A DNA stretch of 64,000 nucleotides. Source: Kutzneria buriramensis (GTDB taxonomy: Bacteria; Actinomycetota; Actinomycetes; Mycobacteriales; Pseudonocardiaceae). The notes under the pieces were generated by a model that was not told the DNA's origin, did no database searches, and saw nothing but the letters and a program-made list of their open reading frames with translations. Made by a program: the position numbers and the translations under genes. Positions 9,052 through 18,225 of this stretch are shown piece by piece; position 1 is the first letter of the stretch; every line of letters starts with the position of its first letter. The DNA lies in the NCBI RefSeq assembly GCF_003387475.1, contig NZ_QUNO01000033.1, positions 1 to 64,000 on the forward strand. The letters are read 5' to 3'.

Positions 9052-11166
9052 TCAGCTGAGGCGGAGCAGGACGGCCGATGGAGCCGCGGGCAGGGTCAGC
9101 GCGAGTTCCGCCGCACCGGGGTTCCAGGCGGTGGTGGCGCGGGTGTCGGCGGGGAAGATCGGCGTCGCGACGGCCGGGGTGTCCAGCAGGTGGGGCAGGT
9201 GCAGGGTGGTGGTCGGGTCGGCGCCGGGGCGGCGCCACGCGCTCAGGTAGGTGGTGGTCGGGGTGCGCAGGGCCAGCGCCACCCATGGGTCGTCCCAGGC
9301 CGGCAGGCCCAGCGGCCACACCGGAAGCGCGCCCGGCAGGTCGGCGCGCAGGTCGCGGTAGACCGCCACCGCCTCGTGCACCAGGGCGCGCGCCGCCGGG
9401 CTCAGGTCGGCCAGCTGCCCGGACAGGTGGATCCGCCCGAGCAGCGCGCTCACCAGCGTGAACGCCACCTCGTCCGGGGTGTCGTCGGGCTGTGGGTAGG
9501 CCCAGACGGCGCCCTGTTCGGGGGCGACGGCGGCCGGCGCGGCGGCTGCGATCGGCGCGTAGAGCAGCAGGTTCTGTTGGTCGCTGGTGGACAGCAGCTG
9601 CATCCGGGACAGCAACGCCTGGTCCGCGCGCATCCCGCCGGACGCGCAGTCCTCAAGCACCAGGTTCGGGTGTCGGTCCAGCACGCCGTCCAGCCAGTCC
9701 AGGTGCGCCCGGTGGTGGCCGAGCGCCCCCGCGGCCGGGACCTCACCGGGGTGACCGGTCGTGCCGGAACCGGCGTCGATGTTGTGGTCCAGCTTCAGGT
9801 AGCCGACGCCCCACTCGCCGACCAACCGGTCCACCACCGCGTCCAGGTGCGCGCGGGCCGCCGGGTGCCGCAGGTCGAGCTGGTACCGCCCGGTCTCCAC
9901 CACCCGCACCCCGTCGCGACGGAAGAACGCCGCGTCCGGCAGCGCGCTGGCGATCGGGCTGCGCATCCCGACAACCTCCGGCTCCAGCCACAGGCCGGGC
10001 ACCATGCCACGCTCACGGATCCGGTCCAGCACCTCGTGGATGCCGCGCGGACCGGGAAACCGGGTGTTGGACGGCTGCCACTCCCCCACGCTGTCCCACC
10101 AGCCGGCGCTGTCGTCGTACCAGCCGGCATCGATCACGAAGTACTCCGCGCCGGCATCGGCGGCGGCATCCACCAGCGGCAGCAGCTTCGCCGTTGTCGG
10201 GTCACCCATCAGGCAGTTCATGTAGTCGTTGAAGATCACCGGCAGGTGTTCGTGGTCCGGGTGCGGGCGGCGCGTCGCCCGGCGGTGGCGGGTCAGCGCG
10301 CCAAACGCGTCATCCAGCCGGTCGCCGAACGCCACCGACACCGGCACCGCGCGGAACTCGCCGCCGGGCTCCAGCGGGTGCCGCCAGCCGTGGTCGCCGT
10401 CGGTGGGGCCGGACAGCGCAAGGTAGGCGGTGTCGTGCCGTTCCGAACATTCCCAGCGCCAGCCGCCGCCGTTGTGTTCGACCTGCCACACCAGGGCACG
10501 ACCGGACCGGCGGTCGGTGAGCGCGCCCATCGGCAGGTGTCCGCAGCTGGACCACGTGCCCTGCCCGGCCAGCGCGAACGAGCCCTTGCCGTACCCGTAC
10601 CGGACCTGCCGTCCGCTGAGCTGGGGCACCGCCGCCCGCAGTGGCCGACGCTGCCAGCGGAACTCGGCGAGCCAGTCGTTGTCGGCCCAGAGCACGTCGG
10701 CGGTGTCCGGGTCGACGTCGGTGATCGCACCGAGAGCCAGCGAGGTCACCGATTCGAGGTGCAGGGTGCCGGCGCCCTCGTTGCGCAGGGTCACCTCGGC
10801 GCGCAGGGCCGGCACGCCGTCCGGTGAGCGGTACACCACCTCGGCCACCAGCCCGGTGTCGGGATCCTGCAGCTCGACGGCGAGCACGTGCCACCCGCCG
10901 GCGTGACTGACGTGGTGCGCGCGGTACCGCAGCCGGGTGCCGACGGCGGTGTCCACCAAGCGGTGGCTGGACCAGTGCCGGCCGTGGCCGGTGGCGTTGA
11001 CCTCGACGAGCGGCAGCGCGCCCGGCACCTGGTCGGGGACGTCGCCGGCGGACGGCCCACAACGGACCACCTGAACGGGACCGTCGTCGGTGACGCGGAG
11101 GTCGAGCCGCAGTGCGTCGTGGCCCCAACTCAGGATCGGGGAACGGGTCAGCGGGGTGGTGGTCAC
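9052..11166 (-). CDS. GH36 alpha-galactosidase (cytoplasmic)
   Basis: 704 aa from the GTG at 11166, which has GAGGAGAGG five bases upstream; the much longer open frame to 13440 is antisense-like read-through across two other genes. The N-terminal beta-supersandwich (about 1-300) precedes the catalytic barrel. The predicted nucleophile is Asp460 in LKLDHN and the acid/base Asp515 in SGGMRADQ, with EYFVIDAGWY near 341 and GLWLEPEVVG near 391 as in the family. It hydrolyses alpha-galactosides such as raffinose-type or galactoglucomannan oligosaccharides. It is the last gene of the importer operon starting at 19901, 20 nt after GH42. Confidence 0.95.
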   Translation of the reverse strand: MTTTPLTRSPILSWGHDALRLDLRVTDDGPVQVVRCGPSAGDVPDQVPGALPLVEVNATGHGRHWSSHRLVDTAVGTRLRYRAHHVSHAGGWHVLAVELQDPDTGLVAEVVYRSPDGVPALRAEVTLRNEGAGTLHLESVTSLALGAITDVDPDTADVLWADNDWLAEFRWQRRPLRAAVPQLSGRQVRYGYGKGSFALAGQGTWSSCGHLPMGALTDRRSGRALVWQVEHNGGGWRWECSERHDTAYLALSGPTDGDHGWRHPLEPGGEFRAVPVSVAFGDRLDDAFGALTRHRRATRRPHPDHEHLPVIFNDYMNCLMGDPTTAKLLPLVDAAADAGAEYFVIDAGWYDDSAGWWDSVGEWQPSNTRFPGPRGIHEVLDRIRERGMVPGLWLEPEVVGMRSPIASALPDAAFFRRDGVRVVETGRYQLDLRHPAARAHLDAVVDRLVGEWGVGYLKLDHNIDAGSGTTGHPGEVPAAGALGHHRAHLDWLDGVLDRHPNLVLEDCASGGMRADQALLSRMQLLSTSDQQNLLLYAPIAAAAPAAVAPEQGAVWAYPQPDDTPDEVAFTLVSALLGRIHLSGQLADLSPAARALVHEAVAVYRDLRADLPGALPVWPLGLPAWDDPWVALALRTPTTTYLSAWRRPGADPTTTLHLPHLLDTPAVATPIFPADTRATTAWNPGAAELALTLPAAPSAVLLRLS

Positions 11167-11186
11167 GGCAACCTCTCCTCGCAGAG

Positions 11187-13160
11187 TCAGGGCAGACGCA
11201 GCACGACGCAGCCGCCGGGCGGCAACTCGCGGGCGGTCGCGCCGGTGAGCAGGTCGTGGCCCGGTTCCGGCAGCGGCACTACTTCGGCGGTGTGGTTGAG
11301 CACGAAGTGCCAACGCCGGCCGTCCGGGGCGTGCCTGGTGACGGCTTCGACGCCGAACGGCAGCCCGGGCAGATCCGGCGCGACGCCCGCCTGGGCCAGC
11401 AACCGGTCGATCAGGACGGCGTAGTTCGCGTCGTCCAACCGGGTGGACAGGTACCAGCCCCGGCCATTGCCGTGGCGGTGCCGGGTGAGCGCAGCGGTGC
11501 CGTTGGTGTAGGCAGCGACGGATTCCGCCCCCTCGAGGCGCACGGACTCGCTCCAGACCGTGCCGTGCGAGCCGTCGGACAGGACGATCCGCTCGTCTCG
11601 GCGCAGCGGCCGGTACTCCTCGACGCGGATGCCCAGCGCCTCGCGCAGCGGCGCGGCGGGACAGCCGCCCAGGCGGGCATGGAACCGGGCGTCGACCACG
11701 CCGTTGAAGTGCTGGACCAGCAGCGTGCCGCCGTCGGCGACGTACCGGCGCAGGTTCTCCGCGCTGGCGTCGGAGAGCAGGAACAACGCCGGCGCCAGCA
11801 CCAGCCGATACCGGCTCAGATCGTCGTCGGGACGGGCGAAATCCGTTGTGACGCCGGCATCCCACAGCGCCCGGTGCGCGCGGCGCAGCGCGCCGAGGTA
11901 GTCGAGTTCCGCTGACGGCAGGCCGTCCACGTCCATCGCCCACCAGGAGTCGGAGTCGTGCAGCACGGCGACTTCCGCCCGCACGGTCGATCCCGCCACC
12001 TCGCCGAGCCGGGTCAGTGCCTCGCCGAGCTCCGTCACCTCGCGGAAGGTGCGGCTGTCCGGCCCGGCGTGCGGCACCATCGCCGAGTGCCACATCTCGG
12101 CCCCCGCCTTGGACTGCCGCCACTGGAAGAACAACGCGCCCTCCGAGCCGTGCGCGATGTGGCCCAGGCTGTGCCGCAGGATCTCGCCGGGATCCTTGGC
12201 CAGCACGCGATCGCCGGCGTAGATGGTGTTCGCGCCCTGCTCCATCAGCAGCCACGGCCGCCCACCGCCGAAGGACCGCGCGCGGTCGCCGCCGAACGCG
12301 ATGTCGGCGGCCGCGTCGACGCCCGGCGCGATCGGGTAGTGGTCGATGGCGACGAGGTCGACCTCGCGGCCGAACGCCCACAGGTCGAGGTTCTGGTAGC
12401 CGGGCACCATCAGGTTCGTGGTCACCGGCCGGTCGCTGTGGGCGCGGATGGCGTCCCGCTGGTCGATGTACGCGGCCAGCGCCTCGTCGGACCAGAACCG
12501 GCTGAAGTCCAGCCGCTGCCCCGGATTGTGGTGCCACTGGGTGGCACGCGGCGGCAGCACCTGGTCCCAGCTGGTGTAGTGCTGGCTCCAGAAGGTCGTT
12601 CCCCACGCCTCGTTGAGGGCGTCGAGCGAGCCGTGGCGGGCGTGCAGCCACACCCGGAAAGCCGCGGCGGTGTGCTCGCACCAGCAGAGCGTGGCGTACT
12701 CGTTGTGCACGTGCCACATCGCCACCGCCGGGTGGTCGCCGTAGCGCTCGGCCAGCACGGTGGCGATGCGGCGGGCCGCGCCGCGGTAGGCCGGGGCCGC
12801 CAGGCAGTACGTGTCGCGGCTGCCGTGCACCAGCCTCGTGCCGTCGGCGGTGACCGGCAGGGCGTCCGGGTGGGCGAGGGTGAACCACGGCGGCGGGGAG
12901 GCGGTCGGGGTGGCGAGGTCGACGGCGATCCCGTTGGCGTGCAGGCGATCCAGGTGGGCGTCGAGCCAGGAGAAGTCGAAGTGCCCCTCCCTCGGCTCCA
13001 GCAGGGCCCAGGAGAAGACGCCGACGGTGGCCAGGTTGACCCCGGCGCGGCGCATCAGCTCGTCGTCCTCCTCCCACACGGACTTGTCCCACTGCTCGGG
13101 GTTGTAGTCGCCGCCGAAGGCGAGTCCCCCGAGCCGGCGGACCAGGCGTTGTGTCGTCAC
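11187..13160 (-). CDS. GH42 beta-galactosidase (cytoplasmic)
   Basis: 657 aa with classic GH42 motifs from the start (LAFGGDYNPEQW). The predicted acid/base is Glu154 in WHVHNEY and the nucleophile Glu307 in LLMEQG; the Cys-containing metal-site region (CWCEH near 159) is also present. It has no signal peptide. Its GTG start overlaps the TGA of the upstream GH31 gene in a GTGA tetranucleotide and is preceded by GGAGGAG, so the two are translationally coupled. With the alpha-xylosidase-like GH31 it would strip galactose and xylose side groups from imported xyloglucan oligosaccharides. It belongs to the canonical LacA/BgaA-like subgroup, unlike the GH42 at 1009-3084. Confidence 0.96.
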   Translation of the reverse strand: MTTQRLVRRLGGLAFGGDYNPEQWDKSVWEEDDELMRRAGVNLATVGVFSWALLEPREGHFDFSWLDAHLDRLHANGIAVDLATPTASPPPWFTLAHPDALPVTADGTRLVHGSRDTYCLAAPAYRGAARRIATVLAERYGDHPAVAMWHVHNEYATLCWCEHTAAAFRVWLHARHGSLDALNEAWGTTFWSQHYTSWDQVLPPRATQWHHNPGQRLDFSRFWSDEALAAYIDQRDAIRAHSDRPVTTNLMVPGYQNLDLWAFGREVDLVAIDHYPIAPGVDAAADIAFGGDRARSFGGGRPWLLMEQGANTIYAGDRVLAKDPGEILRHSLGHIAHGSEGALFFQWRQSKAGAEMWHSAMVPHAGPDSRTFREVTELGEALTRLGEVAGSTVRAEVAVLHDSDSWWAMDVDGLPSAELDYLGALRRAHRALWDAGVTTDFARPDDDLSRYRLVLAPALFLLSDASAENLRRYVADGGTLLVQHFNGVVDARFHARLGGCPAAPLREALGIRVEEYRPLRRDERIVLSDGSHGTVWSESVRLEGAESVAAYTNGTAALTRHRHGNGRGWYLSTRLDDANYAVLIDRLLAQAGVAPDLPGLPFGVEAVTRHAPDGRRWHFVLNHTAEVVPLPEPGHDLLTGATARELPPGGCVVLRLP

Positions 13161-15193
13161 GACTCCTCCCGGATCGGCAGTTGCGCGCCGTCGCGCAGGA
13201 ACAGCGGGATGCGCTCGATGGGGGCCGCCACGACGACCGTCTGCCCGCCTTCGTGCTCCTCACCGGTCCACGCGTCGGTCCACCGCGCCCCCGCCGGCAG
13301 ATGGACGGACCGTTCGCGGACACCGGCCTCGGTGACGGGGGCGACCAGCAGGTCGGGGCCGAGCAGGAACGCGTCCTCGACGCGCCACGCCGCCGGATCG
13401 CCGGGAAACTCGAGGAACAGCGGGCGCATCGGGGGCACACCGGTCTCGGCGGTCGTGCGCATCTGCGCCATCACGTACGGCCGCAGCCGCTCCCGGAGCC
13501 GCAGGTGCGCGGCGAGGATCTCGTACGCCTCCTCGCCGTAGGACCAGACCTCGTTGGGCCGGCCGGTCATCGCCGGCTCCAGCGTCTGGGACGGGCCGCG
13601 GAACCCGTGCAGGCGGAACAGCGGGCAGAAGGCGCCGTACTGGAACCACCGCACCAGCACCTCGCGGTAGGCCGGGTCGTCCGGGTCGCCGCCGTGGAAG
13701 CCGCCGATGTCCGTGGTCCACCACGGAACGCCGGACATCATCACGTTCAGGCCGGCCTTGATCTGGGTGCGCAGCGACGCGAAGTCGACGTCGATATCTC
13801 CCGACCACAGCGCAGCGCCGTAACGCTGGGCCCCGGCCCAGGACGAGCGGTTGAGCGAGACGATCTCGGTCTCGCCCGCCGCGCGCAGGCCGTCGTGCAC
13901 GGTGCGGGCGTTCTCCCGGGGATAGAGGTTGCCGACCTCCAGGCCGGGGCCGGCGTGGTAGCGCAGGCCGTTCTGGTGGCCGGGCTTGAGTTCCGGCTCG
14001 GACGCGTCCAGCCAGAACACCTTGACGCCGAGCTCGTGGTAGCCGCGGCGGATCCGCTCCCACACGTAGTCACGGGCAGCCGGGTTGGTGGCGTCGTAGA
14101 AGGCGACCTGCGCCGAGTGCGCGCCGAGGCCCTTGTCCGGCCAGTCGGCGTGCGCGACCGGGCCGTACTCGGTGCCGATGAACAGGCCCTCGTCCAGCAT
14201 CGGCTGGAAGTTCTCGCTCACCGGGCTGACCGACGGCCACACCGACACCATCAGCTTCACGCCGAGCTCGTCCAGCTCGCGGACCATGGCCGCCGGGTCG
14301 GGCCACTCGGCCGGGTCGAAGCGCCACTCCCCCAGGTGCGTCCAGTGGAAGAAGTCCGACACGATGACCGACAGCGGCAGCCCGCGCCGCTTGTACTCGC
14401 GGGCAACCTCCAGAAGTTCTTCCTGGGTGCGGTAACGGAGCTTGCACTGCCAGAACCCGGCCGCCCACTCAGGGAGCTCGGGCGCGTGGCCGGTCGCGTC
14501 GGCGTAGCGGCGGAGCACGTCGGCGGGGCGGCCGGCGGTGATCCAGTAGTCGATCTGACGGGCGCTGTCGGCGACCCAGCGGGTGGCCGTCTCGGCCAGC
14601 TCGACCCGGCCGATCGCCGGCGAGTTCCACAGCAGCCCGTAGCCGCGGTCGGAGACGAGCAGCGGGATGGTCACCTCGCCGTTGCGCTGGACGAGGTCGA
14701 TCACCGCGCCCTTCTGGTCGAGCAGGCCGTGCGTGTGCTGGCCCAGACCGTACAGGCGCTCGCCCGGGTAGGCCCGGAACCGCTGTTCGAGCCGGTGGTA
14801 GCCGTTGCCGGTCGCGGTGGCCAGCCGCGGCCCCGGCCACCAGAAGTGGGCCGGCTGCTCGGCGAGCAGCTCGGCGCCGTCCTCGGTGCGCCGGAACGTC
14901 AGGCGGCCGGAGGTCGGCGTGAGGCCGGGGTTGATCCGGCCCTCGGTGCCGGCGTCGACGTGGACGGTCAGGCCGCCGTTGACGAAGGTCGCGTGGTGCT
15001 CGTCGATGGTGATCTGGGCCTTGCCGCCGGTCGGTGGCGTGTCCAGCAGCGCGCCGGGCAGGTCGTCCAGCAGCTCCCCGCCGGGAACGGCCCGAACCCG
15101 GACGGCGTCCGGGCCCCACGCCTCGATGCGCAGGGTCTCGCCCCTGGCCCGCCACTCGAGGGCGTCGCCGAGGTCGTGGAAATGCGCGGGCAT
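13157..15193 (-). CDS. GH31 glycosidase, probable alpha-xylosidase (second copy)
   Basis: 678 aa, cytoplasmic, closely similar along its length to the GH31 at 4888-6894 (shared LGQHTHGLLDQKG, DFFHW and WWTTDIGGFHGGDPDDPAYREV-type blocks). The predicted nucleophile is Asp396 in FWLDASEPE and the predicted acid/base Asp466 in WSGDID. The ATG has GAGGAGC upstream, and the stop overlaps the GH42 start. The two paralogues lie in neighbouring operons; one is beside the importer and regulator, the other beside the secreted GH5. They may divide oligosaccharide sizes or linkages, which is inference. Family assignment is firm; xylose specificity is probable. Confidence 0.88.
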   Translation of the reverse strand: MPAHFHDLGDALEWRARGETLRIEAWGPDAVRVRAVPGGELLDDLPGALLDTPPTGGKAQITIDEHHATFVNGGLTVHVDAGTEGRINPGLTPTSGRLTFRRTEDGAELLAEQPAHFWWPGPRLATATGNGYHRLEQRFRAYPGERLYGLGQHTHGLLDQKGAVIDLVQRNGEVTIPLLVSDRGYGLLWNSPAIGRVELAETATRWVADSARQIDYWITAGRPADVLRRYADATGHAPELPEWAAGFWQCKLRYRTQEELLEVAREYKRRGLPLSVIVSDFFHWTHLGEWRFDPAEWPDPAAMVRELDELGVKLMVSVWPSVSPVSENFQPMLDEGLFIGTEYGPVAHADWPDKGLGAHSAQVAFYDATNPAARDYVWERIRRGYHELGVKVFWLDASEPELKPGHQNGLRYHAGPGLEVGNLYPRENARTVHDGLRAAGETEIVSLNRSSWAGAQRYGAALWSGDIDVDFASLRTQIKAGLNVMMSGVPWWTTDIGGFHGGDPDDPAYREVLVRWFQYGAFCPLFRLHGFRGPSQTLEPAMTGRPNEVWSYGEEAYEILAAHLRLRERLRPYVMAQMRTTAETGVPPMRPLFLEFPGDPAAWRVEDAFLLGPDLLVAPVTEAGVRERSVHLPAGARWTDAWTGEEHEGGQTVVVAAPIERIPLFLRDGAQLPIREES

Positions 15194-15274
15194 GCGGTGC
15201 TCCTCGATGTTCTGGGCTGCGGGCGTGCGGGATCGGACCGTGCCGGCGGCACGGCCTGTCGGTCGGTTTCGGGG

Positions 15275-16297
15275 CTAGCGCGGGGCGGGGCCCGTGCTCT
15301 CGCGGACGGTCAGGACGGGATCGAGCAGGACGAGCTCGTCGGTGGGCCGGCCGCCTCTGCTGGCGGCGGTGATCCGGCCCATCACCTGTTCCACGGCGAC
15401 GCGGCCGAGTTCCTTGGTCGGACCGGTCACCGCGGTCAGCCGGGGCGAGTACTGCTCCGCCAGCTGCTCCGGGCACAGCGCCACCACGGAGGCGTCCTCC
15501 GGCACCGTGCGCCCGCTGCTGCGCAGGAGGTTGAGCAGCGGACCGATCGCCCCCTCGTTCTGCACCACGAAGCCGGTGGTGTCGGGCCGGTCGGCGAGGA
15601 CGCGGGCGAGCGTGCCGGCCGTGCTCTCGAAGGTGCCCTCGCACGACCGGTGCAGGAACCGCAGGCCGCGTTGGTCGGCGCGGGCGCGGAAGCCCGACAG
15701 CGTGCGCTCGGCGTAGCCGGCGTGGCGTTGGTAGACGCCGGCGCCGTAGCCGATGAAGGCGATCTCGCGGTGCCCGAGGTCGGCCAGGTGGTCCGCGCAC
15801 ATCGCGCCGGCGGCGGCGAAGTCGTGGTCCACGCAGGACAGTCCGCTCGCGTTGTCGGGCAGGCCGATCAGCGAGGCCTGCGTGCCCTGCGCGCGCAGCG
15901 CCGGGATGCGCTCGTCGTCCAGCTCGACGTCCATCAGGATGACGCCGTCGGCCAGGCCGCTGGCCGCGACCCGCCGCACCCCGTCCACGCCCTCGTCGTT
16001 GGTGATCAGCAGCACGTCGTAGCCGTGCTGGCGGGCGGCCATGGTGACCGAGATGGCGATCTCCATCATGATCGGCACGTACACGTCCGAACGCAGCGGC
16101 ACCACCAACGCGATGATGTGCGAGCGGCGGGCGGCCAGCGCGCGGGCGCCGGCGTTGGGGTGGTAGCCGAGCTCGACGACCGACTCCTCGACCCGGCGCC
16201 GAGTCTCCTGGGAGATCGAGCGCTTGCCGCTGAGCACATAGCTGACCGTGCTGGCCGAGACGCCCGCGTGCCGCGCCACGTCGGCGAGTGTCACCAT
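15275..16297 (-). CDS. LacI-family transcriptional regulator
   Basis: 340 aa and complete. The N-terminal helix-turn-helix (LADVARHAGVSASTVSYVLSG, residues 4-24) and hinge helix (PNAGARALAARRS, about 47-59) are canonical, followed by the two-lobed effector domain (ALVVPLRSD near 63 onward). The ATG has AGGAG 8 nt upstream. It sits between the second permease and the GH31 gene within the importer operon, so it is likely autoregulatory and specific to the substrate of that importer. Candidate operators are the A/T-centred palindromes in the divergent promoter at 19930-20058. Confidence 0.95.
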   Translation of the reverse strand: MVTLADVARHAGVSASTVSYVLSGKRSISQETRRRVEESVVELGYHPNAGARALAARRSHIIALVVPLRSDVYVPIMMEIAISVTMAARQHGYDVLLITNDEGVDGVRRVAASGLADGVILMDVELDDERIPALRAQGTQASLIGLPDNASGLSCVDHDFAAAGAMCADHLADLGHREIAFIGYGAGVYQRHAGYAERTLSGFRARADQRGLRFLHRSCEGTFESTAGTLARVLADRPDTTGFVVQNEGAIGPLLNLLRSSGRTVPEDASVVALCPEQLAEQYSPRLTAVTGPTKELGRVAVEQVMGRITAASRGGRPTDELVLLDPVLTVRESTGPAPR

Positions 16298-16318
16298 CGG
16301 CGGAACTCCTGTTTTCTC

Positions 16319-17293
16319 TCAGCCCTTGATCGCGCCGGTGAGTACGCCGGTGCGGAAGTGCTTCTGCACGAACGGATACACGATCAGCAGCGGCACCAGG
16401 GTCAGCACCACCACCGCCATCTGCAGCGATAGCGGCGCGGTCTGGGCGTGCGTGGTGCCGAAGCCGGCGTTGACCGAGCCCGGCAGGCCGTTGCCCCGGT
16501 TGACATAGGTGTACAGCACGTACTGCAACGGCCACTTCGCGCTGTCGGTCGGCATGTACAGCATCACGTTGAAGAACGAGTTCCAGTAGCCCACGGCGTA
16601 GAACAGCGCGATCACCGCGGTCACCGCCCGCGACGTGGGCAGCACCACCGACCACAGCGTCCGCCACTCCCCCGCGCCGTCGATCCGGGCCGCGTCGATC
16701 AGGTCGACCGAGGTGCTCGAGTAGAACGACCGCAGCACCAGGATGTTGAACACCGACACCGCGCTGGGCAGGATCAGCGCCCACCACTGGTCGTAGCCGC
16801 CCAGCCCGGTGACCACCAGGAAGGTGGGGATCAGGCCGCCGTTGACGAACATCGTGACGATCAGCAGCACCAGCACGAACCGGTGGCCGAACGACCGCGA
16901 CCGGGACAGGCCGTAGGCGCACAGCACCGACACCACCATCGACACGGCCGTGCCGACCAGGGTGATGCCGAGGCTGACCAGCAGCGACGTGCGCACCGTC
17001 GAGTCGCCCAGCATCTCCCGGTACGCCTCCAAGGTCAGCCCGTCCGGCCAGATCACCAGCCCACCGGCCCGGTTGACCGCACCGGGGTCGGACAGGCTGG
17101 TCACCACGATGATCCACAGCGGCACCAGGATCACCGCGAGCATGCCGGCCAGCGTCAGACCCTTGGCCGCCTGGCCGGCCGGTGTCGGCGGTTCCTCCCA
17201 GGTCGGGCGGGCCGTCCGCCTCGCCCGCCGGCTGGCGGCACGCGACGTGGCGGCGGCCGCGGGGGCACGGTCGATCGTGAGTGCGTTCGTCAT
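16319..17293 (-). CDS. CUT1 sugar ABC transporter permease (LplC/MalG type)
   Basis: 324 aa from the ATG at 17293. An Ala/Arg-rich cytoplasmic N terminus precedes six predicted membrane segments beginning near residue 45 (LAGMLAVILVPLWIIVV). The EAA-type loop that contacts the ATPase is DAARIDGAGEWRTLWSVVLP. The ending KHFRTGVLTGAIKG is typical of LplC-like permeases that pair with large LplA-type binding proteins. Its start overlaps the stop of the partner permease in an ATGA tetranucleotide. No ATPase gene is near, so a shared MsiK-type ATPase is expected. Confidence 0.93.
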   Translation of the reverse strand: MTNALTIDRAPAAAATSRAASRRARRTARPTWEEPPTPAGQAAKGLTLAGMLAVILVPLWIIVVTSLSDPGAVNRAGGLVIWPDGLTLEAYREMLGDSTVRTSLLVSLGITLVGTAVSMVVSVLCAYGLSRSRSFGHRFVLVLLIVTMFVNGGLIPTFLVVTGLGGYDQWWALILPSAVSVFNILVLRSFYSSTSVDLIDAARIDGAGEWRTLWSVVLPTSRAVTAVIALFYAVGYWNSFFNVMLYMPTDSAKWPLQYVLYTYVNRGNGLPGSVNAGFGTTHAQTAPLSLQMAVVVLTLVPLLIVYPFVQKHFRTGVLTGAIKG

Positions 17294-18225
17294 CGTCGGT
17301 ACAACCCGTCTTCCCCGAAGGCGTGCGCCAGCCGGTTCGCTCCCCAGATCAGCAACAGCGAGATGATGCTCTTGAACAGGCCCGCCGCGGCGCCGTAGCT
17401 GTAGTTGCCGGTGGCGATGCCGTAGTAGAAGGAGAACGTGTCGAGCACGTCCGCGGTGTCGTGGCCGACCGCGTCGCGCTGGATCAGGAACTGCTCGAAG
17501 CCCACCGACAGCGCGTTGCCCAGGCGCAGCACCAGCATCAGCACGATCACGCCGCGCAGGCCCGGCAGCGTGATGTGCCACAGCCGCCGCCACCGCCCGG
17601 CGCCGTCGGCCGCGGCCGCCTCGTACAGGTCGGTGTTGATGGCGGCCAGCGCGGCCAGGAACACGATGATGCTCCAGCCGGCCTCCTTCCAGATCGCCTG
17701 GGACGTGACCAGCAGCGCGAAGGTGTGCGGGTTGGTCATGATGTCCCAGGTGCCGATGTCGTGCGTGCGCAGGAACTGGTTGAGCACGCCGGCGCCGCCG
17801 AGCATCTGCTGGAAGACGGTGATGGCCAGCACCCACGAGAAGAAGTGCGGCAGGTACACCACGGACTGCACGAAGTTGCGCAGCCGCTCGGACAGCACCG
17901 AGTTCAGCAGCAGGGCCAGCGCGATCGGGATGGGGAAGAACAGCACCAGCTGGACGAAGCTGAGGTAGAGCGTGTTGACCGTCGACTCCCAGAACAGCGG
18001 GTCGCCGAGCAGCTGGCGGAACTGGTCGAGGCCGACCCAGTCGCTGTGCCAGACGCCGACCAGCGGGTCGTAGTCCTGGAACGCGGTGAGCAACCCGAAC
18101 AGCGGCACGTAGTTGAACACCACCAGCAGCGCCACCGCCGGCACGGTCATCAGCAGCAGCGAGCGGTCCCGCCGCAGTCGGACCAGCCAACTCAGCCGCG
18201 GTCGGCCGACGCTCGTGGTGGTCAC
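17290..18225 (-). CDS. CUT1 sugar ABC transporter permease (LplB/MalF type)
   Basis: 311 aa from a GTG that overlaps the binding-protein stop codon as GTGA. Six membrane segments are predicted, the first around residue 20-40 (LLLMTVPAVALLVVFNYVPLFG). The EAA loop reads EAAAADGAGRWRRLWHITLP. The motif NYVPLFG followed by AFQDYDP is characteristic of LplB-like permeases. It forms the membrane channel together with the product of 16319-17293 and receives substrate from the lipoprotein encoded just upstream. Confidence 0.93.
   Translation of the reverse strand: MTTTSVGRPRLSWLVRLRRDRSLLLMTVPAVALLVVFNYVPLFGLLTAFQDYDPLVGVWHSDWVGLDQFRQLLGDPLFWESTVNTLYLSFVQLVLFFPIPIALALLLNSVLSERLRNFVQSVVYLPHFFSWVLAITVFQQMLGGAGVLNQFLRTHDIGTWDIMTNPHTFALLVTSQAIWKEAGWSIIVFLAALAAINTDLYEAAAADGAGRWRRLWHITLPGLRGVIVLMLVLRLGNALSVGFEQFLIQRDAVGHDTADVLDTFSFYYGIATGNYSYGAAAGLFKSIISLLLIWGANRLAHAFGEDGLYRR

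Noticed and set aside
9052-13440. Open minus-strand frame of 1462 codons as one giant protein
   Set aside because: Only 9052-11166 reads as GH36. The rest is out of frame with the real GH42 and GH31 genes that occupy 11187-15193, and the GH36 start is fixed by a GTG with a strong ribosome site.
13151-16432. 1093-codon plus-strand frame over GH31 and LacI
   Set aside because: Antisense shadow; GH31 and LacI motifs are on the minus strand.
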